64,000 nucleotides of DNA from Halobacillus fulvus (GCA_004078665.1 SCFO01000002.1:434001-498000), one strand, 5' to 3'. Positions 1 through 8,695 are shown, counted from the stretch's first letter. Numbers and translations: made by a program. The notes: a model not told the origin generated them from the letters alone.

Positions 1-738
1 GAACATAAAGAATTTCGCCTCGTTTCGCTAACGTATGATGAATTAGTGAATGTTTTGAACATCATGCCGAAAACAATTCCGCTCGTAGCGACAAAATATG
101 ATCTGAGTCAAACCAATGATGCGACGGTCGGGATCGTATTAGAAAGTAACAACGATCTAATCCCAGTAGAAAGAAAAAACTTCGCTTTCCCTTATAAGCT
201 TGGTCAAGTTGAGAGTGAAGACGTCATTTTTTGGGAGCCTATTGAGGTGAAAAACAATAGGGAAGAGAAAGTAGAGCGTCTCCGTCAAAAAGGGAATCGC
301 ATCTTTTATGGAATTCTCGGCTTCATTTTTCTTTCCGGCATCTTTTTGCTTCCTCAATTCAGCTTTGAAAATGGATGGTTTGCGAATCTTTGGTCTCTGA
401 TTACCATCCCGTCCCTGATGGGGGTCCTGGGGTATTTTATATATGCGTTCGAAAGTGGAGGGTTATGGAGCAAGGCCTGGTTACTAGGGAGACACATTTT
501 ATTTATTCTGGCTGCCTATCTTTCAGGGAGCTTGCTCGGAAACGTTTTGTTTGCACCGGTTGAGGGGTTTGTGGACGCCGTAATCATCGAGGCCACGGTG
601 GCCATTATGGCTATAGCTGTTACGTACGTCCTTATTAAAGTGGTGTATGTGGTGTTCATATTCGGTCGTGTGATTTTAGGTTTTGCCGGTTTGACGCCCA
701 AAGAATTGAAGAAAAGCATGAGAAAGAACGCTTCATAA
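1..738 (+). CDS. Membrane protein of unknown family, 5' end outside window (tandem paralogue 1)
   Basis: The reading frame is open from base 1, and its first codons (EHKEFRLVSLTYDELVNVL) align with the middle of the next gene (SKHYRLISVVYDQLIKIL), so this is the C-terminal part of a protein cut by the window edge; a GTG at 46 is not a real start. Visible parts are a soluble stretch with ATKYDL and a WEP motif, a basic segment, then three or four hydrophobic segments (about residues 87-105, 115-133, 149-170 and 185-205 counted from the GTG) and a basic tail ending in KKSMRKNAS. I do not recognise the family. It is followed after 53 bp by a full-length paralogue, so it belongs to a local tandem duplication. 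Confidence 0.8.
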   Translation, partial: EHKEFRLVSLTYDELVNVLNIMPKTIPLVATKYDLSQTNDATVGIVLESNNDLIPVERKNFAFPYKLGQVESEDVIFWEPIEVKNNREEKVERLRQKGNRIFYGILGFIFLSGIFLLPQFSFENGWFANLWSLITIPSLMGVLGYFIYAFESGGLWSKAWLLGRHILFILAAYLSGSLLGNVLFAPVEGFVDAVIIEATVAIMAIAVTYVLIKVVYVVFIFGRVILGFAGLTPKELKKSMRKNAS

Positions 739-791
739 TCGCAATGCTCCAAAATGATCGTTAAGGATAAAACAGAGGAGGCATACGTCCG

Positions 792-1955
792 ATGAGCTTT
801 TGGGAAGAAGAAGTGACAATCAAAAGAGAACATAACACGAAAACGACATGGGCTTATTACATTTTTACAGGCTTTTTAACATTACTCGCTATATTTTGTC
901 TCGTTTTGTCCGTGAAAATGTCCCTGGATATTCACTGGGCTTTAGGCTTATTGCCACTATCTGGCGCTGCGCTCCTTCTCCTTGTTGTAGCAGGATTGAT
1001 CAGAAGTCCTCAGGAAAAGTACACACTCCAGTATCAATTTCGTCCGGATGGATTTTACGAATATCTCCATCTGCCCGATAAAAAAATGAAAGAGGAGCAA
1101 CTCATTCCCTACGAACAAATCGAACGAGTGTATATAGGGAGGGTATCCCAGTTGTCCGGTGGAGATGATTATAGTGAAATGAGAGCTGTCCCGGCAGTAG
1201 TTGTTCACTGGATGGAGGGGGAGAGTAAACACTACCGCCTAATCTCTGTGGTGTACGATCAACTAATCAAAATATTGTCGATGCTTCCGGACCACTTCCC
1301 AATCGAAGCGACAAAATATGATTTGGCCCCATTGAATAATGCTACAGTCGGCTTCCTGCTTGAGGAGGATGAGCTGATTCCAATTTCAAAACAACCGTTT
1401 GTTTTTCCATATGAGCTAGGGAACGTACGCAGAAAAAGCATTCCTTTGTGGGAACCGAGCAATATGAAGCAGAAGAGAGTAGAAAAGACAAAGCGACTCC
1501 GTCAAAGAGGAAATCGCCTATTCTATGGCATTCTTGGATTCGTCTTTCTTTCAGGCATGCTTTGGCTGCCTCATCTTAACTTTGAAGAGGGGTGGCTGGA
1601 TAACGTCTGGTTAGTTGTGACCATCTTGTCTCTATTCGCAGTCTTGGGGTACTTCATGTATTTGCATGAAAACGAAAAGCTGTGGAGGAAAGCACTGATG
1701 TTGGTTAAACATACGGTATTCACTTTACTTGCGTATCTCGGAGGGGGACTGGCAGGAGCCATTCTTTTCTACCCTTCTGACGAAATTGTCGGAGCCTCCG
1801 TCGACAACGCGGTGGTTGCGGTACTTGCTGTTTGGCTTACGTATGTGCTCGTTAAAATTGGGAAAGTCACCTATGTCATGGGAGGTGCTCTTCTGAAGTA
1901 TGCGGGTGTGACGCCTAGTGAACTGAGAAAAAGTATGGAAAAGGATGCCTCTTAA
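792..1955 (+). CDS. Membrane protein of unknown family (tandem paralogue 2)
   Basis: 387 residues. An AGAGGAGG ribosome binding site lies about 10 bases before the ATG. Two hydrophobic segments come first (about 21-42 and 49-66), then a soluble domain of about 150 residues (YQFRPDGFYEY ... HYRLISVVYDQLIKIL). This looks like the small PH-like domains of YcxB-type membrane proteins, but that is only an impression. A second part follows with ATKYDL, a WEP motif, a basic RLRQRGNRLFYG segment and a further group of membrane helices. The second part is clearly homologous over its whole length to the preceding truncated gene. No enzymatic motif is visible. The gene ends at a perfect bidirectional terminator shared with convergent lipL. 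Confidence 0.75.
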   Translation: MSFWEEEVTIKREHNTKTTWAYYIFTGFLTLLAIFCLVLSVKMSLDIHWALGLLPLSGAALLLLVVAGLIRSPQEKYTLQYQFRPDGFYEYLHLPDKKMKEEQLIPYEQIERVYIGRVSQLSGGDDYSEMRAVPAVVVHWMEGESKHYRLISVVYDQLIKILSMLPDHFPIEATKYDLAPLNNATVGFLLEEDELIPISKQPFVFPYELGNVRRKSIPLWEPSNMKQKRVEKTKRLRQRGNRLFYGILGFVFLSGMLWLPHLNFEEGWLDNVWLVVTILSLFAVLGYFMYLHENEKLWRKALMLVKHTVFTLLAYLGGGLAGAILFYPSDEIVGASVDNAVVAVLAVWLTYVLVKIGKVTYVMGGALLKYAGVTPSELRKSMEKDAS

Positions 1956-1962
1956 CAGAAAA

Positions 1963-1998
1963 CGCTCCAAAATCTATTCGAGATTTTGGAGCGCTTTT
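1963..1998. terminator. Bidirectional terminator between paralogue 2 and lipL
   Basis: A perfect 13-bp inverted repeat (CGCTCCAAAATCT, loop ATTCG, complement) is followed by CTTTTTC on the + strand and by TTTTCTG on the - strand. It lies between two convergent genes and overlaps the last codons of lipL. Confidence 0.85.
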
Positions 1999-2816
1999 TC
2001 ATTTCGTTGAATCATCTGATCGAATCGCTTGTGGAAGGTGTCGATTTCCTGTCCTTCCAAAGGATCGGTCACAACTTGACCAGAGAGCTCATACAGTTTC
2101 ATTAAAATCCTGTCCCTGACATCTGAAACGGAGAGGGATGTGCCCAGTAATTCGTTTAAAGAGGCCATGACCCGCGGGTCGATATCAGGATAGGTGAAGC
2201 GGGTCTCTTCGTCACGTTTACCGATTTCATAAAACTTCTTCAAAAGCTCTGCCCTCTCTGCGCCGCTTCCGGTCACATCGAGATAAATTTGCACAGCCGA
2301 TCCGTTTTTAACACGACGCTGTGAAATCCCTGCAAACTTCTTTCCGTCAATGCTTAAGTCATAGGTTCCCGGGCAGTAGGAACGTGTAATCTCATATGCT
2401 TCGATGCCATCGGTCACATCTTCGAATAAAAACTCAATAAAAGAGACCATCGCATCGTAGCCTTCATGAATGTTTACCCCTTCTGAATTTGGGAAGATAA
2501 AAGAGAGATTCAGGACGCCGGCATCGAGCACGACAGCAAGTCCACCTGAATTTCGGACAATCACGTTAAATCCTTGCTCTTTTAGATAGTCGACCCCTTC
2601 TTTAATATAGGGAAGCCTGGCATCCGGAATTCCGAGGACAATGGTATCATGGTGCACCCAAAGCCGTGCGGTCGTGGGGCTTTTCCCTTCTCCGACAGAC
2701 ATCGCGAGCGCGTCATCTGTCGCGAACGACTGAAGCGCGGAGAAGGTCGGTCCAAGGCTGCTCTGGTCGATAAAACGATAAGCTGGCACCTGCAATAATC
2801 TATGGATGTTTTTCAT
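1974..2816 (-). CDS. lipL: Octanoyl-[GcvH]:protein N-octanoyltransferase LipL
   Basis: 280 residues, the usual length of B. subtilis LipL (YwfL). In that family the enzyme moves the octanoyl group from GcvH to E2 subunits of 2-oxoacid dehydrogenases through a cysteine acyl-enzyme. Here the catalytic region is RSYCPGTYDLSIDGKKFAGISQRR, with Cys148 as nucleophile and Lys160 in the KFAGIS motif that binds the substrate. An RNSGGLAVV segment at about 88-96 matches the biotin/lipoate ligase fold (PF03099). It is transcribed alone and converges on the membrane paralogues; the divergent neighbour is ywfO. Confidence 0.93.
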   Translation of the reverse strand: MKNIHRLLQVPAYRFIDQSSLGPTFSALQSFATDDALAMSVGEGKSPTTARLWVHHDTIVLGIPDARLPYIKEGVDYLKEQGFNVIVRNSGGLAVVLDAGVLNLSFIFPNSEGVNIHEGYDAMVSFIEFLFEDVTDGIEAYEITRSYCPGTYDLSIDGKKFAGISQRRVKNGSAVQIYLDVTGSGAERAELLKKFYEIGKRDEETRFTYPDIDPRVMASLNELLGTSLSVSDVRDRILMKLYELSGQVVTDPLEGQEIDTFHKRFDQMIQRNEKALQNLE

Positions 2817-2933
2817 TATGGTAACTCCTTCATTTAAACCTGTGTTTCTAAGCCTTATTCAGTATATCAAAGAAATCCACTTGCATGAATCTCGATCCCT
2901 ATGTAAAATCTTCAACGGAGAAAAAAATCAGAC

Positions 2934-2999
2934 CATCTTGAGAGCGCTCGGGAACAGGGATTCGACTAACACCCCTGTCATTTTTTGTCTGTCAAGATG
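2934..2999. repeat. Nested inverted repeat in the lipL-ywfO intergenic region
   Basis: Outer arms CATCTTGA (2934-2941) and TCAAGATG (2992-2999) are perfect. Inside them ACAGGG pairs with CCCTGT, followed by CATTTTTTG, which alone looks like a weak intrinsic terminator. A TATAAT at 3023-3028 follows, with only a poor -35 (TTTTTT) at 17 bp. The structure could be an operator or attenuator for ywfO; nothing in the sequence decides this. Confidence 0.4.
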
Positions 3000-3060
3000 T
3001 TTTTTTGCCTTTATTAAAGGTATATAATGAATAAAAATGTCGTGTAGAAAGGATAAACCG

Positions 3061-4362
3061 ATGGCTTATCGTGATGAGAAGTTAAGTGAAGAAAAGGTAT
3101 TTAAAGATCCCGTTCATCGCTATGTCCACGTAAGAGACCGTGTGATATGGGATTTGATCGGTACATCTGAATTTCAACGATTGAGACGGATCAAACAGCT
3201 TGGAACTTCCTATTTGACGTTCCACGGAGCTGAGCATAGCCGCTTCAACCATTCCCTTGGCGTGTATGAAATCGTCAGGAGAATCATTGAGAATTTCAGA
3301 GACCGTGAGCACTGGAACGAGAAGGAACGACTGCTTTGTTTATCTGCTGCTCTTTTGCACGACCTTGGACACGGACCGTTTTCTCATTCTTTCGAAAAAG
3401 TGTTCAAGCTGGACCATGAAGACTTCACACAGGCCATTATACTTGGCGATACGGAAGTCCATCAGGTCTTAGAAAAAGTGGAACCTGGTTTTCCGAAAAA
3501 AGTAGCCGACGTCATTAACAAGACGTATGAAAATAAGCTGGTCGTCAGCCTGATTTCGAGTCAAATCGACGCGGACCGTATGGATTATTTGCAACGTGAT
3601 GCTTATTTTACCGGCGTAAGTTATGGTCACTTCGATATGGAGCGTATCCTTCGTGTCATGCGACCGATGGAGGATCAGGTCGTGATCAAAGAGAGCGGGA
3701 TGCATGCTGTTGAGGACTATATCATGAGCCGCTATCAAATGTACTGGCAAGTGTACTTTCACCCTGTTACACGCAGTGCGGAAGTGATCTTGTCCAAAAT
3801 TCTCCACCGTGCAAAAGAACTGTATGAAACAGGGTATGGGTTCCGACTGAAGCCGAAGCATTTCTTATCCTTTTTTGCCGGCGAACCCTCCTTGAAAGAA
3901 TATTTAGCTCTAGATGAAGCGGTCACGTTGTATTATTTCCAGGAATGGATGGAAGAAGAGGACCCTGTGCTGAGCGACTTGTGTTACCGGTTTGTGAACC
4001 GGAAATTATTCAAGTACATCGAGTTCAATCCGAATTCTCAGATGAATGAGTGGATGGAGCTCTATAAGCTCTTTAGTAAAGCAGGATTGAACCCTGATTA
4101 TTATCTTGTAGTCGATTCAAGCTCTGACCTTCCTTATGATTTTTATCGTCCTGGTGAAGAGGGCGAACGACTGCCTATTCACTTGCTGCAGCCGAACCAA
4201 GAGCTGAAGGAGCTGTCACGCCTCTCTGATATCGTGGAGTCGATTTCAGGTAAGAAACGGACAGACCACAAGTTATATATCCCTCTGGATCGCTTGGAGG
4301 AGATGTCGAATCGAAGTAAGACGAAGAAACGGATTATGGAAATCTTGTATGGTAAGGAGTGA
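3061..4362 (+). CDS. ywfO: HD-domain phosphohydrolase YwfO
   Basis: 433 residues from the ATG of MAYRDEKLSEEKVF. I chose this start because AGAAAGGA ends 7 bases upstream and the residues match the family N-terminus; an ATG 24 bases upstream would fall almost at the likely transcription start. The HD metal site is visible as HSRFNHSLGVYE, LLHDLGHGPFSHSFE (His-Asp pair) and SSQIDADRMDYLQRDAYFTG. Members of this family, such as enterococcal EF1143, hydrolyse dNTPs to nucleosides and triphosphate; the substrate here is unknown. The stop codon lies inside the ribosome binding region of ywgA, so the two are translationally linked, as in B. subtilis. Confidence 0.9.
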   Translation: MAYRDEKLSEEKVFKDPVHRYVHVRDRVIWDLIGTSEFQRLRRIKQLGTSYLTFHGAEHSRFNHSLGVYEIVRRIIENFRDREHWNEKERLLCLSAALLHDLGHGPFSHSFEKVFKLDHEDFTQAIILGDTEVHQVLEKVEPGFPKKVADVINKTYENKLVVSLISSQIDADRMDYLQRDAYFTGVSYGHFDMERILRVMRPMEDQVVIKESGMHAVEDYIMSRYQMYWQVYFHPVTRSAEVILSKILHRAKELYETGYGFRLKPKHFLSFFAGEPSLKEYLALDEAVTLYYFQEWMEEEDPVLSDLCYRFVNRKLFKYIEFNPNSQMNEWMELYKLFSKAGLNPDYYLVVDSSSDLPYDFYRPGEEGERLPIHLLQPNQELKELSRLSDIVESISGKKRTDHKLYIPLDRLEEMSNRSKTKKRIMEILYGKE

Positions 4363-4367
4363 ACTCC

Positions 4368-4868
4368 ATGTTAGAGAATCACGCAAAGCTGATGCAATTT
4401 TTCTCAAGCACGGACGAAATAATTGGGCGAAAAAAGCTGCAGAAGATGATTTACATACTGAAGAAGTGTGAAATCCCATTCGAAGAGCGTTATCAATTCC
4501 ATTTTTATGGACCCTATTCCGAAGAACTGACCTTGAGGATCGAAGAAATGTGTAACCTCGGCTTTATTACAGAAACACGTGAAGAGAAGAAGAATTACTA
4601 CCAGTACCGCTATCAAATGACAGACAGCGGCCGAAATTTTCTCGAACACTATGAAAACAATCTGCCACCACTTGAAACGCATATTGAAGAAATGAACGGC
4701 AAAAGTTCCCGCTTTCTCGAACTCGTATCGACGATGTTGTTTTTTGAACACTTGCCGAAAGAAGAAATCGCGGAAAAAGTCTTCACTGTCAAAAGTGCAC
4801 AAAATTATACAGAGGAAGAAATCGAAGAAGCGTGGAAATTTATTGAAACTCTCCGGAGCATTCATTAG
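4368..4868 (+). CDS. ywgA: YwgA family protein
   Basis: 166 residues from ATG (MLENHAKLMQFF). An AAGGAG ends 8 bases upstream; the GTG 9 bases earlier overlaps the ywfO stop and has no properly spaced site. The protein is hydrophilic, with an N-terminal half (MIYILKKCEIPFEERYQFHFYGPYSEEL) that resembles the SocA/Panacea-like helical fold, and a winged-helix-like stretch YRYQMTDSGRNFLEHYE. B. subtilis YwgA follows ywfO in the same way. Its function is not known. A strong terminator follows. Confidence 0.85.
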   Translation: MLENHAKLMQFFSSTDEIIGRKKLQKMIYILKKCEIPFEERYQFHFYGPYSEELTLRIEEMCNLGFITETREEKKNYYQYRYQMTDSGRNFLEHYENNLPPLETHIEEMNGKSSRFLELVSTMLFFEHLPKEEIAEKVFTVKSAQNYTEEEIEEAWKFIETLRSIH

Positions 4869-4874
4869 AATAGA

Positions 4875-4913
4875 AGAAGATAGGCTGAATATTCAGTCTA
4901 TCTTCTTTTTTTA
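4875..4913 (+). terminator. Intrinsic terminator after ywgA
   Basis: The stem AGAAGATAG.CTGAAT / ATTCAG.CTATCTTCT has one internal mismatch and is followed by TTTTTTTAT. Confidence 0.9.
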
Positions 4914-5007
4914 TAGGTTCTGTTAAAATTTGGTTGTTGGTGAGTTGGAGTGGAGTTTCCCCCTATTAACTCCGACTGTCCAATAGTAAAGAATAGAGGT
5001 TCTGAAA

Positions 5008-7005
5008 ATGAAAGCCATTAAACTGATTGTCTATTACTTGCTCGGATTATTTGGGATTCTACTTATAAGCGCGACCCCATCCCTTTTCCGCAGTGGATCA
5101 TTGTTTGATATCTCCAGCTATTTGGAGGAATGTGCCCAATTATTTTTCCAAGTTGTCACACCTTCCGAATGGGTGTATTTGTACAAAGGGAATCCGGAGC
5201 CGCTTTTTCCGTTTCTATGGGATTCCTATCAATATTCCATGGTCGTTTTTGTCGGGGGAATTATGGCGGGGCTCACACTGGCTTTTCTGTTGGCTCTGGG
5301 GACAATGTTTCTTCCGAAGTGGGCGAAAGAGATCGTTACTAGGCTGCTCGATTTTCTAGAATCTGTCCCGGATCTTTTGTTAGCGTTCATGCTACAATTG
5401 TTCGTCGTATGGTTTTTCAAACAGACCGATATTTTATTATTCGATTTTGCCCAAGTAGGAACAGATCGAATCTACATACTGCCGATTCTGGCCATTTCTG
5501 TCCTCCCGATGATCATGATGTATAAAATCATCCTGATGCTCATGGAAGAGGAGATGATGAAGCAATATGTGCAAATGGCACGAGGCAAAGGGCTTGAGAA
5601 GGCGTTTATCCTCAATGTTCACGTGCTGAGGAATATTGGGAAAAGCGTGTTTCACCACTCGAAAATAATCATTTGGACGGCGCTTTCCAGCTTGTTTATT
5701 TTCGAATACATTTTTAATATGAATGGTGTGACGAACGCCTTTATAGGGGATTTTAGACCGATTGTCGTAGCGGCCATTCTGATTATGCTGTACACTCCAT
5801 TCTTCCTCCTGTATCAAGGAAGCGAAGTTTTTATTATGAAAAATAGAGAAGCAGCTGAGGAAACGAATGTGAAGATGAATACGTTTATCGGAAAGACCTC
5901 CCGAAGAAATAATGGATTTAAACAGGTAATCAAGGGGATTGGGGATACCTTTAAAAATGTAAAGTTTCTGATAGGGTTTTTGGTGATTACGACAATGCTG
6001 CTCGTAAGTGTGGTTTACACGATGACAGCGGATCCTCTGGTGGAGAAGGTGATGCACATTTATGAAGACGGAAAGATCGTCAGTGCCGCGCCTCATGAAC
6101 CAAAATACGTTTTTCTCGGGACAGATGTGCTTGGATATCGGATTTGGGATCAGCTTCTCGCTGGTGCCAAATATACGATTCTATTTGCGCTGTCCATCGC
6201 TTTCTTGAGGGTAGCGCTAGGATTTCTGCTTGCGGTTCCTTATGCTTTCTTCCTGCCTTCGAAGCTTCAGAAAGGGATGAGTAAGGTCGTTGACGGTATG
6301 TACTTTCTTCCGCTCACGATCATCGCCTACATATTGGTGTCCCCTGTGCTGATGATGCCGATGGGAGGATTCGAGACAACGGAAATGGAGAGGATTCTTT
6401 ATCAGGGGATCATATTGACATTGTTAGTTGTTCCGCTGCTTGTCATACTATTCGGAAATGAAATGAAGGGTCTGATGAGAGAAGAGTTTGTCATGAGTAC
6501 AAAAGTGCTCGGGGGCAGCTCGATCCATTTGCTGCGGAGACACCTGATGCCCCATTTGAGTGCACGCATCGGCATTGTCTTCGGACAGCAGTTTATCCAG
6601 ACCTTACTCATTTTGATTCATTTAGGAGTATTCAACCTTTACTTCGGTGGTACAAAAACGAGTTTCGATCCTTTATTAGCGGATCCTCCAAGGTCTACGA
6701 CGTACGAATGGTCCGGATTAATCGGGGCTTCCAAAGATGCGTTGATGACAGGGCGGTGGTGGTACATCTTTCCGCCGCTCATCGCGTTCATGATTCTCAT
6801 CTTTTCTATGCAGCTCATGATCCGGGGGTTGAAAGAGGTCCAGCAAAGACGTGTCGGCGTCGCCGTCGAACGTTCAAGCTGGTGGAAAAACTGGTTCACG
6901 AACAAAAGATCCTCACCGATTGAGAAAAAGCCTGTGAAGCGTGAAGCCTTCGTTTTTACTCATCATGAAGATTCCTGGTATCATCAAGAAAGGAAAAAAG
7001 GGTAA
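5008..7005 (+). CDS. Double-length peptide-type ABC transporter permease (OppB-OppC fusion)
   Basis: 665 residues, about twice a normal permease. The first half (to about 285) resembles OppB/DppB: an N-terminal helix at 7-25, several helices, and an EAA loop YVQMARGKGLEKAFILNVHVLRN. A linker of about 35 residues rich in Lys and Thr follows. The second half resembles OppC/DppC: an N-terminal helix near 310-330, the typical GTDVLGYRIWDQLLAGAKYT, and an EAA loop MSTKVLGGSSIHLLRRHLMPHL. Each half should contact an ATPase. No binding protein or ATPase is adjacent and a terminator follows directly, so partners must be encoded elsewhere. The ribosome binding site is GAGGT. The substrate is unknown. 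Confidence 0.8.
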   Translation: MKAIKLIVYYLLGLFGILLISATPSLFRSGSLFDISSYLEECAQLFFQVVTPSEWVYLYKGNPEPLFPFLWDSYQYSMVVFVGGIMAGLTLAFLLALGTMFLPKWAKEIVTRLLDFLESVPDLLLAFMLQLFVVWFFKQTDILLFDFAQVGTDRIYILPILAISVLPMIMMYKIILMLMEEEMMKQYVQMARGKGLEKAFILNVHVLRNIGKSVFHHSKIIIWTALSSLFIFEYIFNMNGVTNAFIGDFRPIVVAAILIMLYTPFFLLYQGSEVFIMKNREAAEETNVKMNTFIGKTSRRNNGFKQVIKGIGDTFKNVKFLIGFLVITTMLLVSVVYTMTADPLVEKVMHIYEDGKIVSAAPHEPKYVFLGTDVLGYRIWDQLLAGAKYTILFALSIAFLRVALGFLLAVPYAFFLPSKLQKGMSKVVDGMYFLPLTIIAYILVSPVLMMPMGGFETTEMERILYQGIILTLLVVPLLVILFGNEMKGLMREEFVMSTKVLGGSSIHLLRRHLMPHLSARIGIVFGQQFIQTLLILIHLGVFNLYFGGTKTSFDPLLADPPRSTTYEWSGLIGASKDALMTGRWWYIFPPLIAFMILIFSMQLMIRGLKEVQQRRVGVAVERSSWWKNWFTNKRSSPIEKKPVKREAFVFTHHEDSWYHQERKKG

Positions 7006-7009
7006 CACA

Positions 7010-7045
7010 AAAAGCCGGAGCTGAATGTTCAGCCCCGGCTTTTTG
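7010..7045 (+). terminator. Intrinsic terminator after the fused permease
   Basis: AAAAAGCCGG.GCTGAA pairs with TTCAGC.CCGGCTTTTT; a strong GC stem with a T tail. Confidence 0.9.
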
Positions 7046-7270
7046 CTGCCTGATTTCTTTATATGTTTTTTAATGAAAAGGCAAGATCCGTACTCCCCTT
7101 AAGCACAATAAATAGATCTTATCTCTAATTCGTGATGAAACCAAAATATCCTTCCTATTTCGACAAGTTTTTGGAGATTCGTTATTTGGAATATTGTTTA
7201 AGTATCTAGAGACACGGGCGTCCTCATAAAACGATTGGAAGTTTCCGTTGTTTGTAATAGCTGCTGGAGG
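7046..7270. other. Non-coding stretch with one repeat scrap
   Basis: No ribosome-bound reading frame and no RNA structure that I can support. GGAAGTTTCCGTTG near 7237-7250 equals the end of the dispersed palindromic repeat and may be a scrap of a decayed copy. Confidence 0.4.
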
Positions 7271-7525
7271 GGTTCTTTTAAACTTCAGTGTTGATTTAAT
7301 GAATAGAGGTTATAGTACGAATGCTCTTCCTCTACTTTACACGTGATGTTTCCTTTCACCTATTTTTGGGGAGGAGGGGCGGGAAATGGCGAGACTCCTA
7401 TGGGGAGGAAAGGGCAGGCTGAGATCCCGGAAGGCCTAAGCCTGAGGAAGCTCAGCGCCCGCCCATGGAAAGCGAGTTATTTCCCGCCCCTCCAAGCACT
7501 GATAAGAAAAATGGAAACTTTCCAA
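7271..7525 (+). repeat. Dispersed palindromic repeat, copy A
   Basis: The left outer end GTTCTTTTAAACTTCAGTG (7272-7290) is followed by the inner end GATGTTTCC (near 7346). The 15-bp perfect arms are GGAGGGGCGGGAAAT (7373-7387) and ATTTCCCGCCCCTCC (7479-7493), and ATGGAAACTTTCC closes the element at 7511-7523. The centre GCGAGACTCCTATGGGG ... GCTCAGCGCCCGCCCATGG forms a weaker inner stem. The outer right end seen in copies E and G is missing. Open frames inside it are by-products of the palindrome, without ribosome binding sites. Confidence 0.85.
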
Positions 7526-7628
7526 ATTAGTGAAACTCCATGCTTAGAAAAGCTATCTTCTCAACATCAAGACATGAATATGTTAAAATGATACAAAACT
7601 GTCTGGTAAAGAGGAGGATATCGTTCCA

Positions 7629-8165
7629 ATGAAAGAATTCGATCAGTTCAAGAAAAGCGGCGAGAACGATAAAAAGAAAAATCAATTCACGATACTCAAA
7701 GACGATTCGACCGATGGACACGGAGGATATGGTGTCGGGTCCATCAGTCTTGAAAATATGACCCCAGTCATTGTCGATCCGAACGAGGAAGAAGCGTTTA
7801 TTGATATGGGAGCCCTTCACGCAAGAAGTAAGGTGGAAAAGCGGGTTAAGTTTCTGCCGAATAAAGAAGAAGTTCCGAACGGTCTGTTGTATTGGATCGT
7901 CTGGGTGACGGTCGATTATGCGGACGGAAAGCCCTGTTACTACGGTGTAGCTGCCAGCGAAATTCGTGTCGATCGTTCCATCAAGCGCGGGTACAAGCTG
8001 ATGCCGGAACACGTCAATCATATGGACAAGTCCTTGAAAGGGAAGTTTGTCGTCGATCATTTAGATGATAAGTCTAAACACATTCTGGGAGAATTCCTGC
8101 GTGATAATAAACCGGAACTATGGGAAAATACGCGTCAGGAATTAAAAGATGCATTAGAAGTGTAA
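7629..8165 (+). CDS. ywhD: YwhD family protein
   Basis: 178 residues. The ribosome binding site is AGAGGAGGA. Characteristic family stretches are TDGHGGYGVGSISLENMTPV, AFIDMGALHARSKVEKRVKF and LLYWIVWVTVDY. B. subtilis ywhD likewise lies close upstream of pbpG. The family has no known catalytic residues; the protein is soluble and acidic. Transcription stops at the terminator just downstream. Confidence 0.9.
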   Translation: MKEFDQFKKSGENDKKKNQFTILKDDSTDGHGGYGVGSISLENMTPVIVDPNEEEAFIDMGALHARSKVEKRVKFLPNKEEVPNGLLYWIVWVTVDYADGKPCYYGVAASEIRVDRSIKRGYKLMPEHVNHMDKSLKGKFVVDHLDDKSKHILGEFLRDNKPELWENTRQELKDALEV

Positions 8166-8170
8166 GTCCG

Positions 8171-8206
8171 AAACCGCTGAAGCCGTAAGCTTCCAGCGGT
8201 TTTTTT
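8171..8206 (+). terminator. Intrinsic terminator after ywhD
   Basis: AACCGCTGAAG pairs with CTTCCAGCGGTT (one bulged C), followed by seven T residues. Confidence 0.9.
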
Positions 8207-8230
8207 ATATCCTTCTCCTGTAAATTCCAG

Positions 8231-8273
8231 TTTACGAAGGGGTCTTTTATGGTATGATAAGAACAAATGTTCG
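8231..8273 (+). promoter_or_regulatory. yolD promoter with LexA (DinR) box
   Basis: TTTACG (8231-8236) and TATGAT (8253-8258) are 16 bp apart. AGAACAAATGTTCG (8260-8273) overlaps the expected transcription start and matches the Bacillus LexA consensus CGAACRNRYGTTYG at 13 of 14 positions. This placement fits repression relieved by DNA damage. Confidence 0.75.
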
Positions 8274-8292
8274 TATCTGAGGAGGAAGGATT

Positions 8293-8634
8293 ATGGATAG
8301 CCGCAACCGTGACCGTGGGACGATCAAATGGACATCGCTGATGCTCCCTGAGCATGTCGAGATGATCAAACAATTATGGAAGGAGGATGAACGGGTTGAA
8401 AAAGGCATCATGGATGAGCAGAAAGCGATTGAAATCGACTTTTTGATTCAGCGGGCTCTGAATGATGACCTGACAGTGAAAGTGAAAGTGTACAACGGAT
8501 TTGATTACGAAGAAATCGAGATGAAGATGGAGTACGTCCATAAGCTGGATCGCAAGGTGTATGGAGTCAATTGGAAAACGAAAGAACCTGTCCAGTTTAA
8601 GTTGGATGACATTGCGGACCTTTCAATATTGTGA
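8293..8634 (+). CDS. YolD-like family protein, SOS-regulated
   Basis: 113 residues with a GAGGAGGA site. The family signature RDRGTIKWTSLMLPEHVEMI sits at residues 6-25 (PF08863). YolD-like proteins are usually encoded next to Y-family DNA polymerases (UvrX/YqjW), are LexA-controlled, and are thought to be their partners. Here no polymerase gene is adjacent, so the protein either acts with a polymerase encoded elsewhere or alone. The LexA box upstream supports the damage-response assignment. Confidence 0.85.
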   Translation: MDSRNRDRGTIKWTSLMLPEHVEMIKQLWKEDERVEKGIMDEQKAIEIDFLIQRALNDDLTVKVKVYNGFDYEEIEMKMEYVHKLDRKVYGVNWKTKEPVQFKLDDIADLSIL

Positions 8635-8695
8635 AGCGTTTTCCTTTTGTTCACAAAATGTTCACGAAAAATTACCCAAAACCAAACGGGCAATC

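Noticed and set aside
4914-4990. Possible repeat scrap GGTTCTGTTAAA ... TTGGTTGTTGG before the fused permease
   Set aside because: Only the first dozen bases resemble the outer left end; no palindrome or right end, so the match may be chance.
7343-7591. An 82-residue frame across repeat copy A
   Set aside because: It lies within the palindromic repeat and has no ribosome binding site; similar frames in other copies have unrelated lengths and phases.
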